Assembly: GCA_013287905.1 (NCBI GenBank)
Contig: JABDCW010000004.1
Coordinates: 17,163-81,162 of the forward strand
DNA from: Chlamydiota bacterium
GTDB lineage: Bacteria > Chlamydiota > Chlamydiia > Chlamydiales > Parachlamydiaceae
Reading direction: 5' to 3'
Length of the DNA stretch: 64,000 nt
This document shows, piece after piece, positions 16,376 to 24,915 of this stretch. A model generated the notes under the pieces. It was not told where the DNA came from, did not search any database, and worked only from the letters and a program-made list of their open reading frames with translations. Position numbers and translations under genes: made by a program. How positions within the stretch are numbered: the first letter of the stretch is position 1; the number at the start of each line of letters is the position of its first letter.

Positions 16376-17617
16376 ATGAACGATATAAAAGGGCTCGCAG
16401 CATGGATTGATGCACAAAAGTTGTCTTTAGTCGATACTTTGCAAAAATGGTCCGACATCAATTCAGGCTCTGATAATCTGGCTGGACTACAAACGATGCT
16501 GCGTGCATTGCAGTTGCAGTTTGCACAGCTTCCGGGAAATCTTCAAATAGTGAAGCTGCCCCAAAGCCAAATTGTCACAAAAACCGGAAAAATTGTTTTT
16601 CTGGAAAGCGCAGAGGCACTTAGTCTAAAGAAGGAAACGACAAAACCTGCAATAAGAGTGCTGCTTTGCGGACACATGGATACTGTTTATCATAGCAGCC
16701 ATCCGTTTCAAACATCTACTATGGTATCTCCGGACCGTATGACAGGACCCGGGACTGCCGATATGAAGGGAGGGTTAGTCATTATGCTGACATCTCTTTT
16801 AGCCCTGGAACAACATCCGTTAGCTAAGGATATCGATTGGGAAGTATTGATTGTGCCGGATGAAGAAACCGGATCGGTCGCCTCTCATCAGCTTCTCGAA
16901 GAAGCAGCCAGGCGAAATGATATCGGACTCATTTTCGAACCTGCCCTCCCCGATGGCGCGCTTGTAAGCTCAAGGAAAGGATCTGCCAATTTTACAGTCA
17001 TTGTCAAGGGGCGGGCTGCCCATGCCGGGAGAGATTTTCACGAAGGACGCAGTGCTGTTGTTGCATTGGCAAAGTTTATTGCAAAAATCGATCAGATGAA
17101 TAATAGCGATGCAAACCACCCCTCTTCCCTTACGGTCAATGCAGGAAATATCTTTAGCGAGGGCCCTGTCAATATCGTTCCCGATCTGGCCAGTTGCGAG
17201 GTCAATATCCGGGCAGATACATCGAAAGAGTTGCAATCGCATATTGCTTTGTTGCACGAGGTTGCAGAGGAGTTCTCAAAAGAGGGAATTGCCTTTACCA
17301 TCCACACACACCATATAAGGCCTCCTAAAATTTTTGATGACCGCACGAAAGAGCTGTTCAAAATGTTAGATGATTGCGCTAAGGAAGAGGGGTATTCTCT
17401 ATCCTACCGGAAAAGTGGAGGAGTCACAGACGGAAATACTCTGGCAGAAAATGGTCTTGCCGTCATCGACACTCTTGGAGCCATTGGGGGGAACATCCAT
17501 ACACCAGATGAATATGTGTTGGTAGACAGTCTGACTTCCCGTGCTAAACTGACCTTGCGATTATTAATTGCTCTCTGTTCTAAGGCAAAAGGATCTGATA
17601 CATCACACAAGAGGTGA
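16376..17617 (+). CDS. M20 family metallohydrolase (deacylase/carboxypeptidase)
   Basis: This 413-residue zinc hydrolase of the M20 family resembles carboxypeptidase G2 and the ArgE/DapE deacylases. The metal-ligand motifs are complete: CGHMDTVY (H100, D102), GPGTADMKGG, DEETGS with the catalytic glutamate, and a late histidine in GGNIHTPDEYV. A lid/dimerisation domain with RAAHAGRDFHEG sits in the middle. It is the first gene of an operon with an aminotransferase and AstA, so a succinyl- or acyl-amino acid is a plausible substrate. That part is inference. The downstream ribosome-binding site overlaps its stop codon. Confidence 0.88.
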   Translation: MNDIKGLAAWIDAQKLSLVDTLQKWSDINSGSDNLAGLQTMLRALQLQFAQLPGNLQIVKLPQSQIVTKTGKIVFLESAEALSLKKETTKPAIRVLLCGHMDTVYHSSHPFQTSTMVSPDRMTGPGTADMKGGLVIMLTSLLALEQHPLAKDIDWEVLIVPDEETGSVASHQLLEEAARRNDIGLIFEPALPDGALVSSRKGSANFTVIVKGRAAHAGRDFHEGRSAVVALAKFIAKIDQMNNSDANHPSSLTVNAGNIFSEGPVNIVPDLASCEVNIRADTSKELQSHIALLHEVAEEFSKEGIAFTIHTHHIRPPKIFDDRTKELFKMLDDCAKEEGYSLSYRKSGGVTDGNTLAENGLAVIDTLGAIGGNIHTPDEYVLVDSLTSRAKLTLRLLIALCSKAKGSDTSHKR

Positions 17618-17622
17618 TTGCC

Positions 17623-19047
17623 ATGTCTCAGCATAACCCAAAATATACGGGGCATAAAGAGTTGATTGGCACAAGGTTTTGTCATGACCAGCGGATCAAC
17701 CAGGTTAAGCAAATTTTGCATACTGCATTGCAGGAATATCAACAAAAAGTCACCAAAATTACCCCTCCTAATCCCGCGCTAAAACAATCTTATGATGAGA
17801 TGATCGCCTCATTTATCGAATACCGGGGAAATAAATTGTGGTTTCCTTACATCGGCAGCGGCTTTGGCAATGGGGCGCTTGTCGAATTGGCCGATGGTAG
17901 CGTAAAGTATGATTTTATTTCAGGCGTTGGCGTCCATTTTTTTGGACATAATCATCCAGATATTCTCAATGCCTTGGTCGAATCGGCTATTAGCAATACG
18001 ATTATGCAAGGGCACCTGCAGCAAAATGTCGATTCACTCGAACTCTCTTCGGCTTTAATTTCTGCCTCCGGGCTCGATCATTGTCTTTTGACGACAGCCG
18101 GGGCTTTGGCCAATGAAAACGCATTGAAGATTGCCTTTCAAAAACGATTCCCCGCTAACCGTATTTTGACGTTCAATCGTTGCTTTTTAGGAAGGACACT
18201 CGCTACTGCGCAAATTACCGATAAGGCATCGTATCGGGAGGGTCTTCCATCCAATTTTTTTGTCGATTATATTCCGTTTTTTGACGAAGCCCATCCAAAA
18301 GAAAGCACTGACGCAGCAAAAAATGCTCTCAATGATATTATCCGCCGCTATCCGAATCAGCATGCACTGATGTGCTTTGAACTTGTCCAGGGCGAGGGCG
18401 GCTGCTATACCGGCTCCCACCATTTCTTTACAAGCTTAATGGAGATTCTCAAAGCTAATGATATCGCCATCTTAGTCGATGAAGTACAGACCTTTGGCCG
18501 CACCGATCAGCTTTTTGCCTTTCAACACTTTAATTTACAATCGTTTGTCGATATCGTCACCGTTGGTAAGTTATTGCAGGTATGCGCAACGCTTTTTACA
18601 GAAAAATATAAGCCGCGTCCCGGTCTGATCAGCCAAACATTTACTTCGAGCACCTCTGCCATTAAAGCCGCAACTGTCATCCTCAATAAGCTGCTCAATG
18701 AAAATTTTTTTGGGGCCAATGGAAAAAACGCCGTTTTCCATCATTATTTCGTCAAGCAGCTGAAAAACCTCGCAGAACGCTATCCAAAATATCTCTCAGG
18801 ACCATTTGGCATGGGCAGTATGATTGCATTCACCCTTTTCGATGGAAACGAAGAGAAATCGATCAAATTCGTCCGCCGTCTCTTCGATGCAGGAGTCATG
18901 AGTTTTATCGCAGGCGGAGAAAAGTATCCCACGCGCATCCGTTTTCTCCTCCCGTCCGGAGCCATTTCCTTTTACGATCTCGATAAAGTCTTTGCAGTCC
19001 TTGAAGAAACGTTGGTTGCTTTCATACAAGAAATGGAGGTGACATAA
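17623..19047 (+). CDS. Class III aminotransferase (AstC/lysine-aminotransferase-like)
   Basis: This 474-residue PLP-dependent aminotransferase is of fold type I. It shows GVHFFGHNHPD, the cofactor-binding DEVQTFGR and the Schiff-base lysine at about K316 in VTVGK, then the TFTSSTSAIKA segment. The sequence is compatible with an omega-aminotransferase acting on ornithine, succinylornithine or lysine. Its place between an M20 hydrolase and AstA favours succinylornithine, but the family cannot be split on sight. The ATG at 17623 is chosen because AAGAGG lies 8 bases upstream; a GTG at 17614 overlaps the previous stop. It shares TAATG with astA. Confidence 0.85.
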   Translation: MSQHNPKYTGHKELIGTRFCHDQRINQVKQILHTALQEYQQKVTKITPPNPALKQSYDEMIASFIEYRGNKLWFPYIGSGFGNGALVELADGSVKYDFISGVGVHFFGHNHPDILNALVESAISNTIMQGHLQQNVDSLELSSALISASGLDHCLLTTAGALANENALKIAFQKRFPANRILTFNRCFLGRTLATAQITDKASYREGLPSNFFVDYIPFFDEAHPKESTDAAKNALNDIIRRYPNQHALMCFELVQGEGGCYTGSHHFFTSLMEILKANDIAILVDEVQTFGRTDQLFAFQHFNLQSFVDIVTVGKLLQVCATLFTEKYKPRPGLISQTFTSSTSAIKAATVILNKLLNENFFGANGKNAVFHHYFVKQLKNLAERYPKYLSGPFGMGSMIAFTLFDGNEEKSIKFVRRLFDAGVMSFIAGGEKYPTRIRFLLPSGAISFYDLDKVFAVLEETLVAFIQEMEVT

Positions 19048-20054
19048 TGAGGATCATTCGACCAATCACAAAAAAAGAAGAGGAGATTTTTATCGAATTT
19101 GCGTTTCATATTGACCAAGGGATGAGCAGCATGCCGAAAAATCGCGAGAGATTGCTTCATATACTGCACCAAGCCGAACATTCCTTTCAAAAAGAGATTA
19201 TTACCCCTGGGGATGAGCATTATATCTTTGTCCTGGAAGACCTGCAAACCGGCAATATCGAAGGCACTTGTGGAATTGTCGCTAAAACGGGGTTGCATGA
19301 TCCTCTTTACTTTTATCACAAAGAACATATGCAGCGGATGGACCATGAAATCCCCTATCTTCGGATGGTCCATTATTTTTCGCAGCCATCTGAAATCGGT
19401 TCCCTTTTTTTAATTCCCGAAGCCCGTCATACAGGGAGCGGCAGATTATTATCTCTCTCCCGCTTTCTGTTTATCGCAGCAAATCCTGAACGTTTTGATC
19501 CGGTGGTTTTTGCCGTCATGCGTGGATTTTTTACGGAAAATCGCATCAGCACTTTCTGGAATGGGATCGGCCGTCATTTTTCCCATATGGAGTTTAACGA
19601 GATCATGAAATTGCAAAATGAAAGTGAACTCGATATTCCACGATTTTTTCCCAGTTTCCCGGTATATTTAGAACTGTTGCCTAAAGAAGTGCAGGAAAGC
19701 GTATCTAAAGTGCATACAGACTCTTTACCTGCACTGAACATGCTCATTCAGGAAGGATTTCAATTGACAAATGAAGTAGATATGATCGATGGCGGTCCAA
19801 AGATCGAAGCCGAAGTTTCCCAAATCCGTACGATAAAAGATTCCATTGTTGCGGTAGTGGAAGAGATTGTAGCAAACGTGGTTGATCAAAGACGTTATCT
19901 TATTTGCAATAATCAATTGCAATTTCGTGCCTGCTGTTCCGGGATTATGTGTAAGAAGTCAAAATTTTCGGTTGCGATTTCAGAGGAAGCGGCTTTTGCT
20001 CTGCAGGTGAAGAAAGGTGATATGGTTCGTTATGTCCCCGCAGTTGGGACATGA
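19047..20054 (+). CDS. astA: Arginine N-succinyltransferase
   Basis: This 335-residue protein matches AstA throughout. It shares the start IRPITKKEEEIFIEFA, LPxNRE-like SMPKNRERL, FVLEDLQTGNIEGTCGI, GSLFLIPEARHTGSGRLLS, VFAVMRGFF, and the late DGGPKIEAE. The enzyme transfers succinyl from succinyl-CoA to arginine, the first step of the arginine succinyltransferase (AST) pathway. GGAGGT lies before the ATG, which overlaps the previous stop by one base. AstB, AstD and AstE are not in the window. The local operon is therefore either part of a dispersed AST route or a variant in which the M20 enzyme replaces AstE. Confidence 0.88.
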   Translation: MRIIRPITKKEEEIFIEFAFHIDQGMSSMPKNRERLLHILHQAEHSFQKEIITPGDEHYIFVLEDLQTGNIEGTCGIVAKTGLHDPLYFYHKEHMQRMDHEIPYLRMVHYFSQPSEIGSLFLIPEARHTGSGRLLSLSRFLFIAANPERFDPVVFAVMRGFFTENRISTFWNGIGRHFSHMEFNEIMKLQNESELDIPRFFPSFPVYLELLPKEVQESVSKVHTDSLPALNMLIQEGFQLTNEVDMIDGGPKIEAEVSQIRTIKDSIVAVVEEIVANVVDQRRYLICNNQLQFRACCSGIMCKKSKFSVAISEEAAFALQVKKGDMVRYVPAVGT

Positions 20055-20114
20055 AAACTCTTGACAAGGGGCGCCTTCCAGTTATAAATTCACGCCATGT
20101 GCAACTTTGACCGT

Positions 20115-20219
20115 TAATTCAACACAAAGGCACAAAGGCACAAAGACACTAAGAAGTAAGGGTCTCTAGGGAAAAATTTCTTTGTTTCTTTGCGACTTCG
20201 TGCCTTTGTGTTGAATTTA
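20115..20219. repeat. AACACAAAGGCACAAAG-type hairpin
   Basis: The arms AATTCAACACAAAGGCAC (from 20115) and its complement (to 20219) enclose about 50 bases. The hairpin sits between astA and hemC and may separate the two transcription units. Confidence 0.85.
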
Positions 20220-20330
20220 TTATAGATAATGCTTAAAAAGGTTTTTGTTTACTTGTTTACTTATGGGTAAAACTATGATTGCGCCTTTGCATCTTTGGGT
20301 TAAATATTTTTCAAACATGAGCAATACATC

Positions 20331-20984
20331 ATGCAAATGATCGATGTTGGTGCAAGAGGCTCTCCCCTGTCGAGAAAACAAGTCGATGAGGTGTACCGGG
20401 AAGTTCTTGCCCTTGCCCCTCATATACAATTTACCCCTCATTTCATCGATACTACCGGCGATAAAGACCAAACGACCTCACTCAAATTTTTGGAAAAGAC
20501 AGATTTTTTTACGAAAGAGGTCGATGAGATGCTGTTGTCGCGGCAATGCCGCATTGCGATCCATTCAGCCAAAGATTTGCCGGACCCGTTGCCTGATGGT
20601 ATTGTGATTGCTGCGATTACCCGTGGGGTTGATCCATCTGACTCTCTTGTACTGCACGAAGACCAAACCTTTGCAACACTGCCTTCGGGGGCACTCATTG
20701 CCTGCTCATCCATCCGGCGGGAAGAGGCGATCAAAAGTTTACGGCAGGATTTACGTTTTGCCGATATCCGGGGAACCATTTCACAGCGTCTGGACCAATT
20801 ATTTTCGCGAAAAGTTGACGGGGTCGTTATAGCAGAAGCTGCGCTAATCCGCCTCGGACTGACAGGATTAAACCGCTTCAAAATTCCTGGAGAGACAGTC
20901 CCTTTGCAAGGGAAGCTGGCTGTTGCAGTCCGGAAAGGTGATCATGAAATGATCCGGCTCTTTGCCAATATCGACTACTGGTGA
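20331..20984 (+). CDS. hemC: Porphobilinogen deaminase, short form
   Basis: This is hydroxymethylbilane synthase of tetrapyrrole synthesis, 217 residues. The two catalytic domains are recognisable: VGARGSPLSRKQ, DTTGDKDQ (catalytic aspartate), AIHSAKDLP, CSSIRREEAI and ADIRGTISQRL. It ends after the second domain and lacks the C-terminal domain with the cysteine that carries the dipyrromethane cofactor in E. coli, whose enzyme has 313 residues. Chlamydial HemC proteins are generally short, so this may be normal for the group. No strong ribosome-binding site is seen. hemD follows with a 4-base gap. Confidence 0.88.
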   Translation: MQMIDVGARGSPLSRKQVDEVYREVLALAPHIQFTPHFIDTTGDKDQTTSLKFLEKTDFFTKEVDEMLLSRQCRIAIHSAKDLPDPLPDGIVIAAITRGVDPSDSLVLHEDQTFATLPSGALIACSSIRREEAIKSLRQDLRFADIRGTISQRLDQLFSRKVDGVVIAEAALIRLGLTGLNRFKIPGETVPLQGKLAVAVRKGDHEMIRLFANIDYW

Positions 20985-20988
20985 GCAA

Positions 20989-21669
20989 ATGGATAACCGC
21001 CTTTTATTTCTTGGGTTAGAGATGCCTCCAAATCTTTTCGGCCGGGAGGTCATTCATTGTCCGCTGATCCGTATCATTCCTCGCGCGCCTTCGGATGTAG
21101 GAATTGAAACGGCTTTTCGGAAGTTTCCCTCATGTACCCATATCCTGTTTACAAGCAAAAGCGCAGTGCATATTTTTTTTTCGTTCTTTTCTTATTTTCA
21201 TATCGATGTAAAGGATGTCCAAAAAAAACAAATTTTGGCAGTCGGAAAAAGAACAGCCTTATGCGTTGAGCAATATGTGGATTGCTCCCCTTTAGTTGCC
21301 CGAAACGAATCGGCGGAAGGGGTGATTGAACTGCTCTCTTCATTGCGGCCAAATAGCAGGGAAACGTGGAAAGACTGGCTTCTTTTTTGGCCCCATGCAG
21401 CAAAATCCCGCCCTGTTTTGGAACAATGGATGCAAGAGAACTTTCTTGCCTTTTGTGCTCCCGTTGTTTACGACACAGTTTCGATCAAACCAGACCGTTT
21501 GCCCTCCCCTCATACTTATGATGAGATTGTGTTTACCAGCCCGTCTGTTGTGGAGGCGTATCTGGAAATATTTGGTTCCTTGCCTGCAGATAAAGTGCTG
21601 ACTTCAATTGGTCCCATTACGGAACAAAGGCTGCAGTTGGAAATTACATTAAACAAATTAAATAAATAA
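20989..21669 (+). CDS. hemD: Uroporphyrinogen-III synthase
   Basis: This 226-residue HemD-type protein would close and isomerise the linear tetrapyrrole made by HemC. The family is poorly conserved. Supporting features are the two-lobed pattern, the segment FTSKSAVHIFF, a second FTSPSVVEAYL, the LFWPHAAKSRPVL stretch, and position right behind hemC. The start at 20989 avoids the longer in-frame reading that overlaps hemC (20962); GGTGAG is present but weak. Both hem genes probably form one transcript. Confidence 0.8.
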   Translation: MDNRLLFLGLEMPPNLFGREVIHCPLIRIIPRAPSDVGIETAFRKFPSCTHILFTSKSAVHIFFSFFSYFHIDVKDVQKKQILAVGKRTALCVEQYVDCSPLVARNESAEGVIELLSSLRPNSRETWKDWLLFWPHAAKSRPVLEQWMQENFLAFCAPVVYDTVSIKPDRLPSPHTYDEIVFTSPSVVEAYLEIFGSLPADKVLTSIGPITEQRLQLEITLNKLNK

Positions 21670-21676
21670 AAAAATA

Positions 21677-21705
21677 TTGATTTTTTATTTTAAATCTGAT
21701 AATAT
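21677..21705 (+). promoter_or_regulatory. Possible promoter
   Basis: TTGATT (21677-21682) and TAATAT (21700-21705) have a 17-base spacer and lie 31 bases before the start at 21737. The AT-rich background makes chance matches likely. Confidence 0.3.
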
Positions 21706-21736
21706 TTATTTTGATTTAAATAAAAAAAGGTATGAT

Positions 21737-22612
21737 ATGGATACAATAATAAATCCTTCAGTTAATAACGGACAGGATTGGGGAACTGTTGACTTAAAAC
21801 TACCAGTAAAGGAAACTGCTCAGAGAGGTTTGTTAGTCACGGCAACAGCATTATCGATTCTTTCTGTTATCCCCCCTTTTCGATTGGCCGCTTCAACCGC
21901 GGCACGTGCTATTGCCCTAATATCCTTAGCCATTAGTTGTACGGACGACATTTCTAAGACATCTCTTTTAATGCGTATAGCAAAATGTGCAATTCCAGTA
22001 TTAGGTATAGCAGCATTAGCGCTCACATCTCCAATCGTAATAGTAGCGTCAATTGCTGCAGATGTCGGTATTCAAACAATTGAAACTCTTAAAGCGTTGT
22101 ACAATAGGGATTGGAATAAAGCCTCTTTGCACTTCAATATATTGGTTATTGATTCTCTTGCTTTGGCGGCGGTAGTGACAGGTGGATGGCAGCTTATGGT
22201 GGCAGCTGCTGCGGCAAGTTCATGCTTCATGTTAGCGATCTTTGTGAAAACAGCCAGAAATGCTAAGTCGGCAGGAGATGTTGTAGATGCAGTTTGTTAT
22301 GCTGCGATGGCTGGGGCCGGGATTGCAAGCGCGATTTCCGCTTATCAGATTACCCGCAAGTACAAAACAATTACTCAATACCCCGTTAAAATTGCATCTG
22401 AGTCGTGGACAAAGTACACTTACTACAGAGGAAAGATCGTCAGCCAGGAAACAATAGTTTGGAAGGAGGCATACGAAATGCACACTCGCATCGAGGATGC
22501 GACATGTGTTGTGAAAGCTCCACTTGACATTGTACATTATCCCACAGTACCTCTTGCGGGCACAGTGATTGTGCATCCGGAAAGCACATCTAAAACCGCA
22601 AAAGCTGCTTAA
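21737..22612 (+). CDS. Multi-spanning hydrophobic protein, Inc-like
   Basis: This 291-residue protein of unknown function has several long hydrophobic, Ala-rich segments (about residues 30-75, 85-115, 128-165 and 190-205). They form paired helices, followed by a soluble C-terminal tail of about 90 residues. Paired hydrophobic segments without a signal peptide recall chlamydial inclusion-membrane (Inc) proteins, but the number of segments is higher than in a classical Inc. AAAAGG precedes the ATG at 21737; an upstream ATG at 21677 lies in the promoter. It sits next to the pseudo-phytase gene on the same strand. Confidence 0.6.
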   Translation: MDTIINPSVNNGQDWGTVDLKLPVKETAQRGLLVTATALSILSVIPPFRLAASTAARAIALISLAISCTDDISKTSLLMRIAKCAIPVLGIAALALTSPIVIVASIAADVGIQTIETLKALYNRDWNKASLHFNILVIDSLALAAVVTGGWQLMVAAAAASSCFMLAIFVKTARNAKSAGDVVDAVCYAAMAGAGIASAISAYQITRKYKTITQYPVKIASESWTKYTYYRGKIVSQETIVWKEAYEMHTRIEDATCVVKAPLDIVHYPTVPLAGTVIVHPESTSKTAKAA

Positions 22613-22702
22613 ATCGAGCTTATATAGTGTTAAACATTTTGCATTTTAATAGCTAAAATGTTATGGTTTAATTTCTTAAACCTTTTAACATTAAGGAATT
22701 AT

Positions 22703-23680
22703 ATGAATACCACCTCTTCTGTTACTTCGCCTAGTCCTACTTTTCCGGTAACAACGACGACCAACCAGGAACCCGAGTGCACTTCCAAGGGTCTATTTAT
22801 GTGCGGTCTTGTTGCATTAGCAGCATTTGCAATAGCTTATAAGAACAGGAACAGTGCAGGAAAACTGCAGTTTACAAAATGTGAAAAGGATAATCCCCGT
22901 CACTTTCGCGATTACTCAAAAATCTCAACGTTGACTGATCTTAAAATAAATAAGACCGATATCGGGAAGCTTCACTTGTCCGGCAGCGGGCAGTTTGGGG
23001 CTGAACATATCCAAACGATTGCAGATTTGACTCTGATGGGTAATCGGAATCGCGAGCTGTGGTTCGTCGATGTACGGGCAGAAAGACACTGTTTTGTGGA
23101 CGGCAAACCAGCGGTTTGGAAACGGGATACCGAAAAACGTAATGAATCGACTGCTGAAGTCGTAACCGCTGAAAATCAGCTGATCAGTAAAATTGCCAAT
23201 AAAAACTTCACCATTAAACAATGGAAAGGCGAAGAGACTCAAATGACAGCGAAAGTAGAAAACGAAAAAACAGTGGTGGAAGCAGCTGGACATAATTATG
23301 TACGTTTTCCCATTGTGGAACATCATATTCCGACAGATGCTTGTGTCGATAGCATCGTCCAATTTATTAAGAGCCACGGCCAAGCCCACCTCCATGTGCA
23401 TTGTTACGTGAAAGAAAGGTCTACACTCGTTTTAGCCATGGTAGATATGCTTTACAATGTTCATGAGATCGCTCTTTCCGATATTACTGATCGGGCTCAA
23501 GCCATAGGTGGAACAGATTTATTTAAAGTCTCAAGCAAGAGAAAAAAACACTCTCCAGAGTTAACTGAAGAGAAAAAAAAATTCTTATGGAATTTTTATT
23601 TCTATTGTCGAGATGAAGATCCGCTTGTGAAAAAAACAGCTAAAACATGGACGGAATGGAGTCGCCTGAATAGAAAATAA
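22703..23680 (+). CDS. PTP-like inositol phosphatase (phytase) homologue with broken P-loop
   Basis: This 325-residue protein has a Thr/Ser-rich start and one membrane helix (about residues 34-51). The soluble domain resembles PTP-like phytases/paladin-type inositol phosphatases. DVRAERHCFVDGKPAVWK corresponds to the family DLRQExHGFxNGxxVSW block, and LHVHCYVKERST to the P-loop HCxAGxGRTT. AIGGTDLF matches the usual GGxDL. The P-loop is abnormal. Between Cys234 and Arg239 there are only four residues instead of five, and the glycines are lost, so catalysis is doubtful. AAGGAA supports the ATG at 22703. A membrane-anchored pseudophosphatase effector is a reasonable guess. Confidence 0.68.
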   Translation: MNTTSSVTSPSPTFPVTTTTNQEPECTSKGLFMCGLVALAAFAIAYKNRNSAGKLQFTKCEKDNPRHFRDYSKISTLTDLKINKTDIGKLHLSGSGQFGAEHIQTIADLTLMGNRNRELWFVDVRAERHCFVDGKPAVWKRDTEKRNESTAEVVTAENQLISKIANKNFTIKQWKGEETQMTAKVENEKTVVEAAGHNYVRFPIVEHHIPTDACVDSIVQFIKSHGQAHLHVHCYVKERSTLVLAMVDMLYNVHEIALSDITDRAQAIGGTDLFKVSSKRKKHSPELTEEKKKFLWNFYFYCRDEDPLVKKTAKTWTEWSRLNRK

Positions 23681-23749
23681 TGATCAGGTCATAGAGTTGG
23701 TTTAAAATCTTTTTGCGGGTATTACTGATCGACATGGGACTTTGGAAAT

Positions 23750-23959
23750 GTAGAAGGCAATAAACTACCACAGAGCCCACAGAAAACACAGAGAAGGCTT
23801 ATGAATTATTTAATTAATCCAGATATGCATGAAGAAATAGATGGATGTGAAACTGACCTTTTGACACAGGCAATATCATAGGAGCGGCTATTGATCCACT
23901 CTCTGTGTTTTCTGTGGGCTCTGTGGTAGTTTTTATTTTTGGAAACAACGGTGCAATTT
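23750..23959. repeat. Composite hairpin repeat, copy 2
   Basis: This is the second full copy of the element at 219-445, with the same CACAGAGCCCACAG arms and the same non-palindromic centre (ATGAATTATTTA onward). It lies between convergent genes. Nothing else is seen in the gap 23681-23981. Confidence 0.87.
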
Positions 23960-23981
23960 ATTTAAGACCCTTGTTCCTATT

Positions 23982-24608
23982 TCAGGCATGCTTCTGGAAC
24001 CATGCGGTCGATAATTTGGCGACCTCTTCCAGGCAGCCTGCCTCTTCAAAAAGGTGAGTGGCACCGGCGATGATCTCGATTTTTTTCGTACCCCGCAGCC
24101 GTTTGTAGGCCGACTGGTTCAGTTCGATCACTCCAAAGTCGTTCCCTCCAACAATGAGCAAAGTCGGAGCTGTCACAAGCGGAAGCTTTTCCATAGCCAG
24201 ATCGGGGCGTCCGCCCCGTGAAACAACGGCGCAAATTTCATCTTTCATCAATGCAGCCGCCTGTAAGGCTGCTGCTGCCCCTGTACTGGCTCCGAATAGT
24301 CCGATTTTTAAATTTTTCGTCTCCGGTTGTTCCTGGAGCCAGCGAATCACCGCAATTAAACGCTCTGTCAAAAGATCAATATCAAACCTTGTCTGATATA
24401 CCTCATCTTCCTGCTGTGAGAGCAAATCGATCAGCAAAGAGGCCAGGTGATTTTCATATAAAATATCGGCGACAAAATTATTGCGCGGAGAAAAGCGGCT
24501 GCTTCCGCTGCCATGAGCAAAGAGAACGATCTCCTTTACGTCATCGGGAATTCTCAAGATCCCGTCCAGGAGATGTCCATTGCATTGGACTTTAATTGTA
24601 TTTTTCAC
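23982..24608 (-). CDS. Alpha/beta hydrolase (dienelactone-hydrolase-like)
   Basis: This 208-residue serine hydrolase has the nucleophile elbow FGASTG, a late aspartate in VGGNDFGV and the catalytic histidine in GATHLFEE. The oxyanion region is LFAHGSGSSRFSPRNN. Small proteins of this shape act on unknown esters or lactones. There is no signal peptide. I choose the GTG at 24608 as start because AAAGGGGGG lies a few bases upstream; an ATG at 24647 adds 13 residues but has no such site. Confidence 0.78.
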   Translation of the reverse strand: MKNTIKVQCNGHLLDGILRIPDDVKEIVLFAHGSGSSRFSPRNNFVADILYENHLASLLIDLLSQQEDEVYQTRFDIDLLTERLIAVIRWLQEQPETKNLKIGLFGASTGAAAALQAAALMKDEICAVVSRGGRPDLAMEKLPLVTAPTLLIVGGNDFGVIELNQSAYKRLRGTKKIEIIAGATHLFEEAGCLEEVAKLSTAWFQKHA

Positions 24609-24659
24609 ATTGCCCCCCTTTGCTTCAATTATCAAGGCACTAAGCATTAAAACAATTTA

Positions 24660-24797
24660 TTGAAACACAGAGAAACAGAGGGCACAGAGATTTTCTTTTT
24701 TGCAGAAAGGCAAAAAAGAATAGCCTGTTTTTTTTCGCTTCCGCGAAAAAAAAGATGTGTAATAGCTTGTCTCTGTGTTCTCCGTGCCTCTGTGTTT
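24660..24797. repeat. AACACAGAG-type hairpin between divergent genes
   Basis: The arms at about 24660-24690 and 24768-24797 (AAACACAGAG type) enclose a region that contains a smaller hairpin at about 24730-24753 (TTTTTCGC / GCGAAAAA). It lies between the hydrolase and recC. Confidence 0.75.
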
Positions 24798-24915
24798 AAA
24801 ATATTTGTTTTAATGCTCATTACCCTGCTTCAATTGCAAAATTTATGGCAATAATCCCTAAATTTACCTTATAATAAGATTTTGCTTTTGAAGGCCAGCT
24901 TTTTTTTAAACTTCT

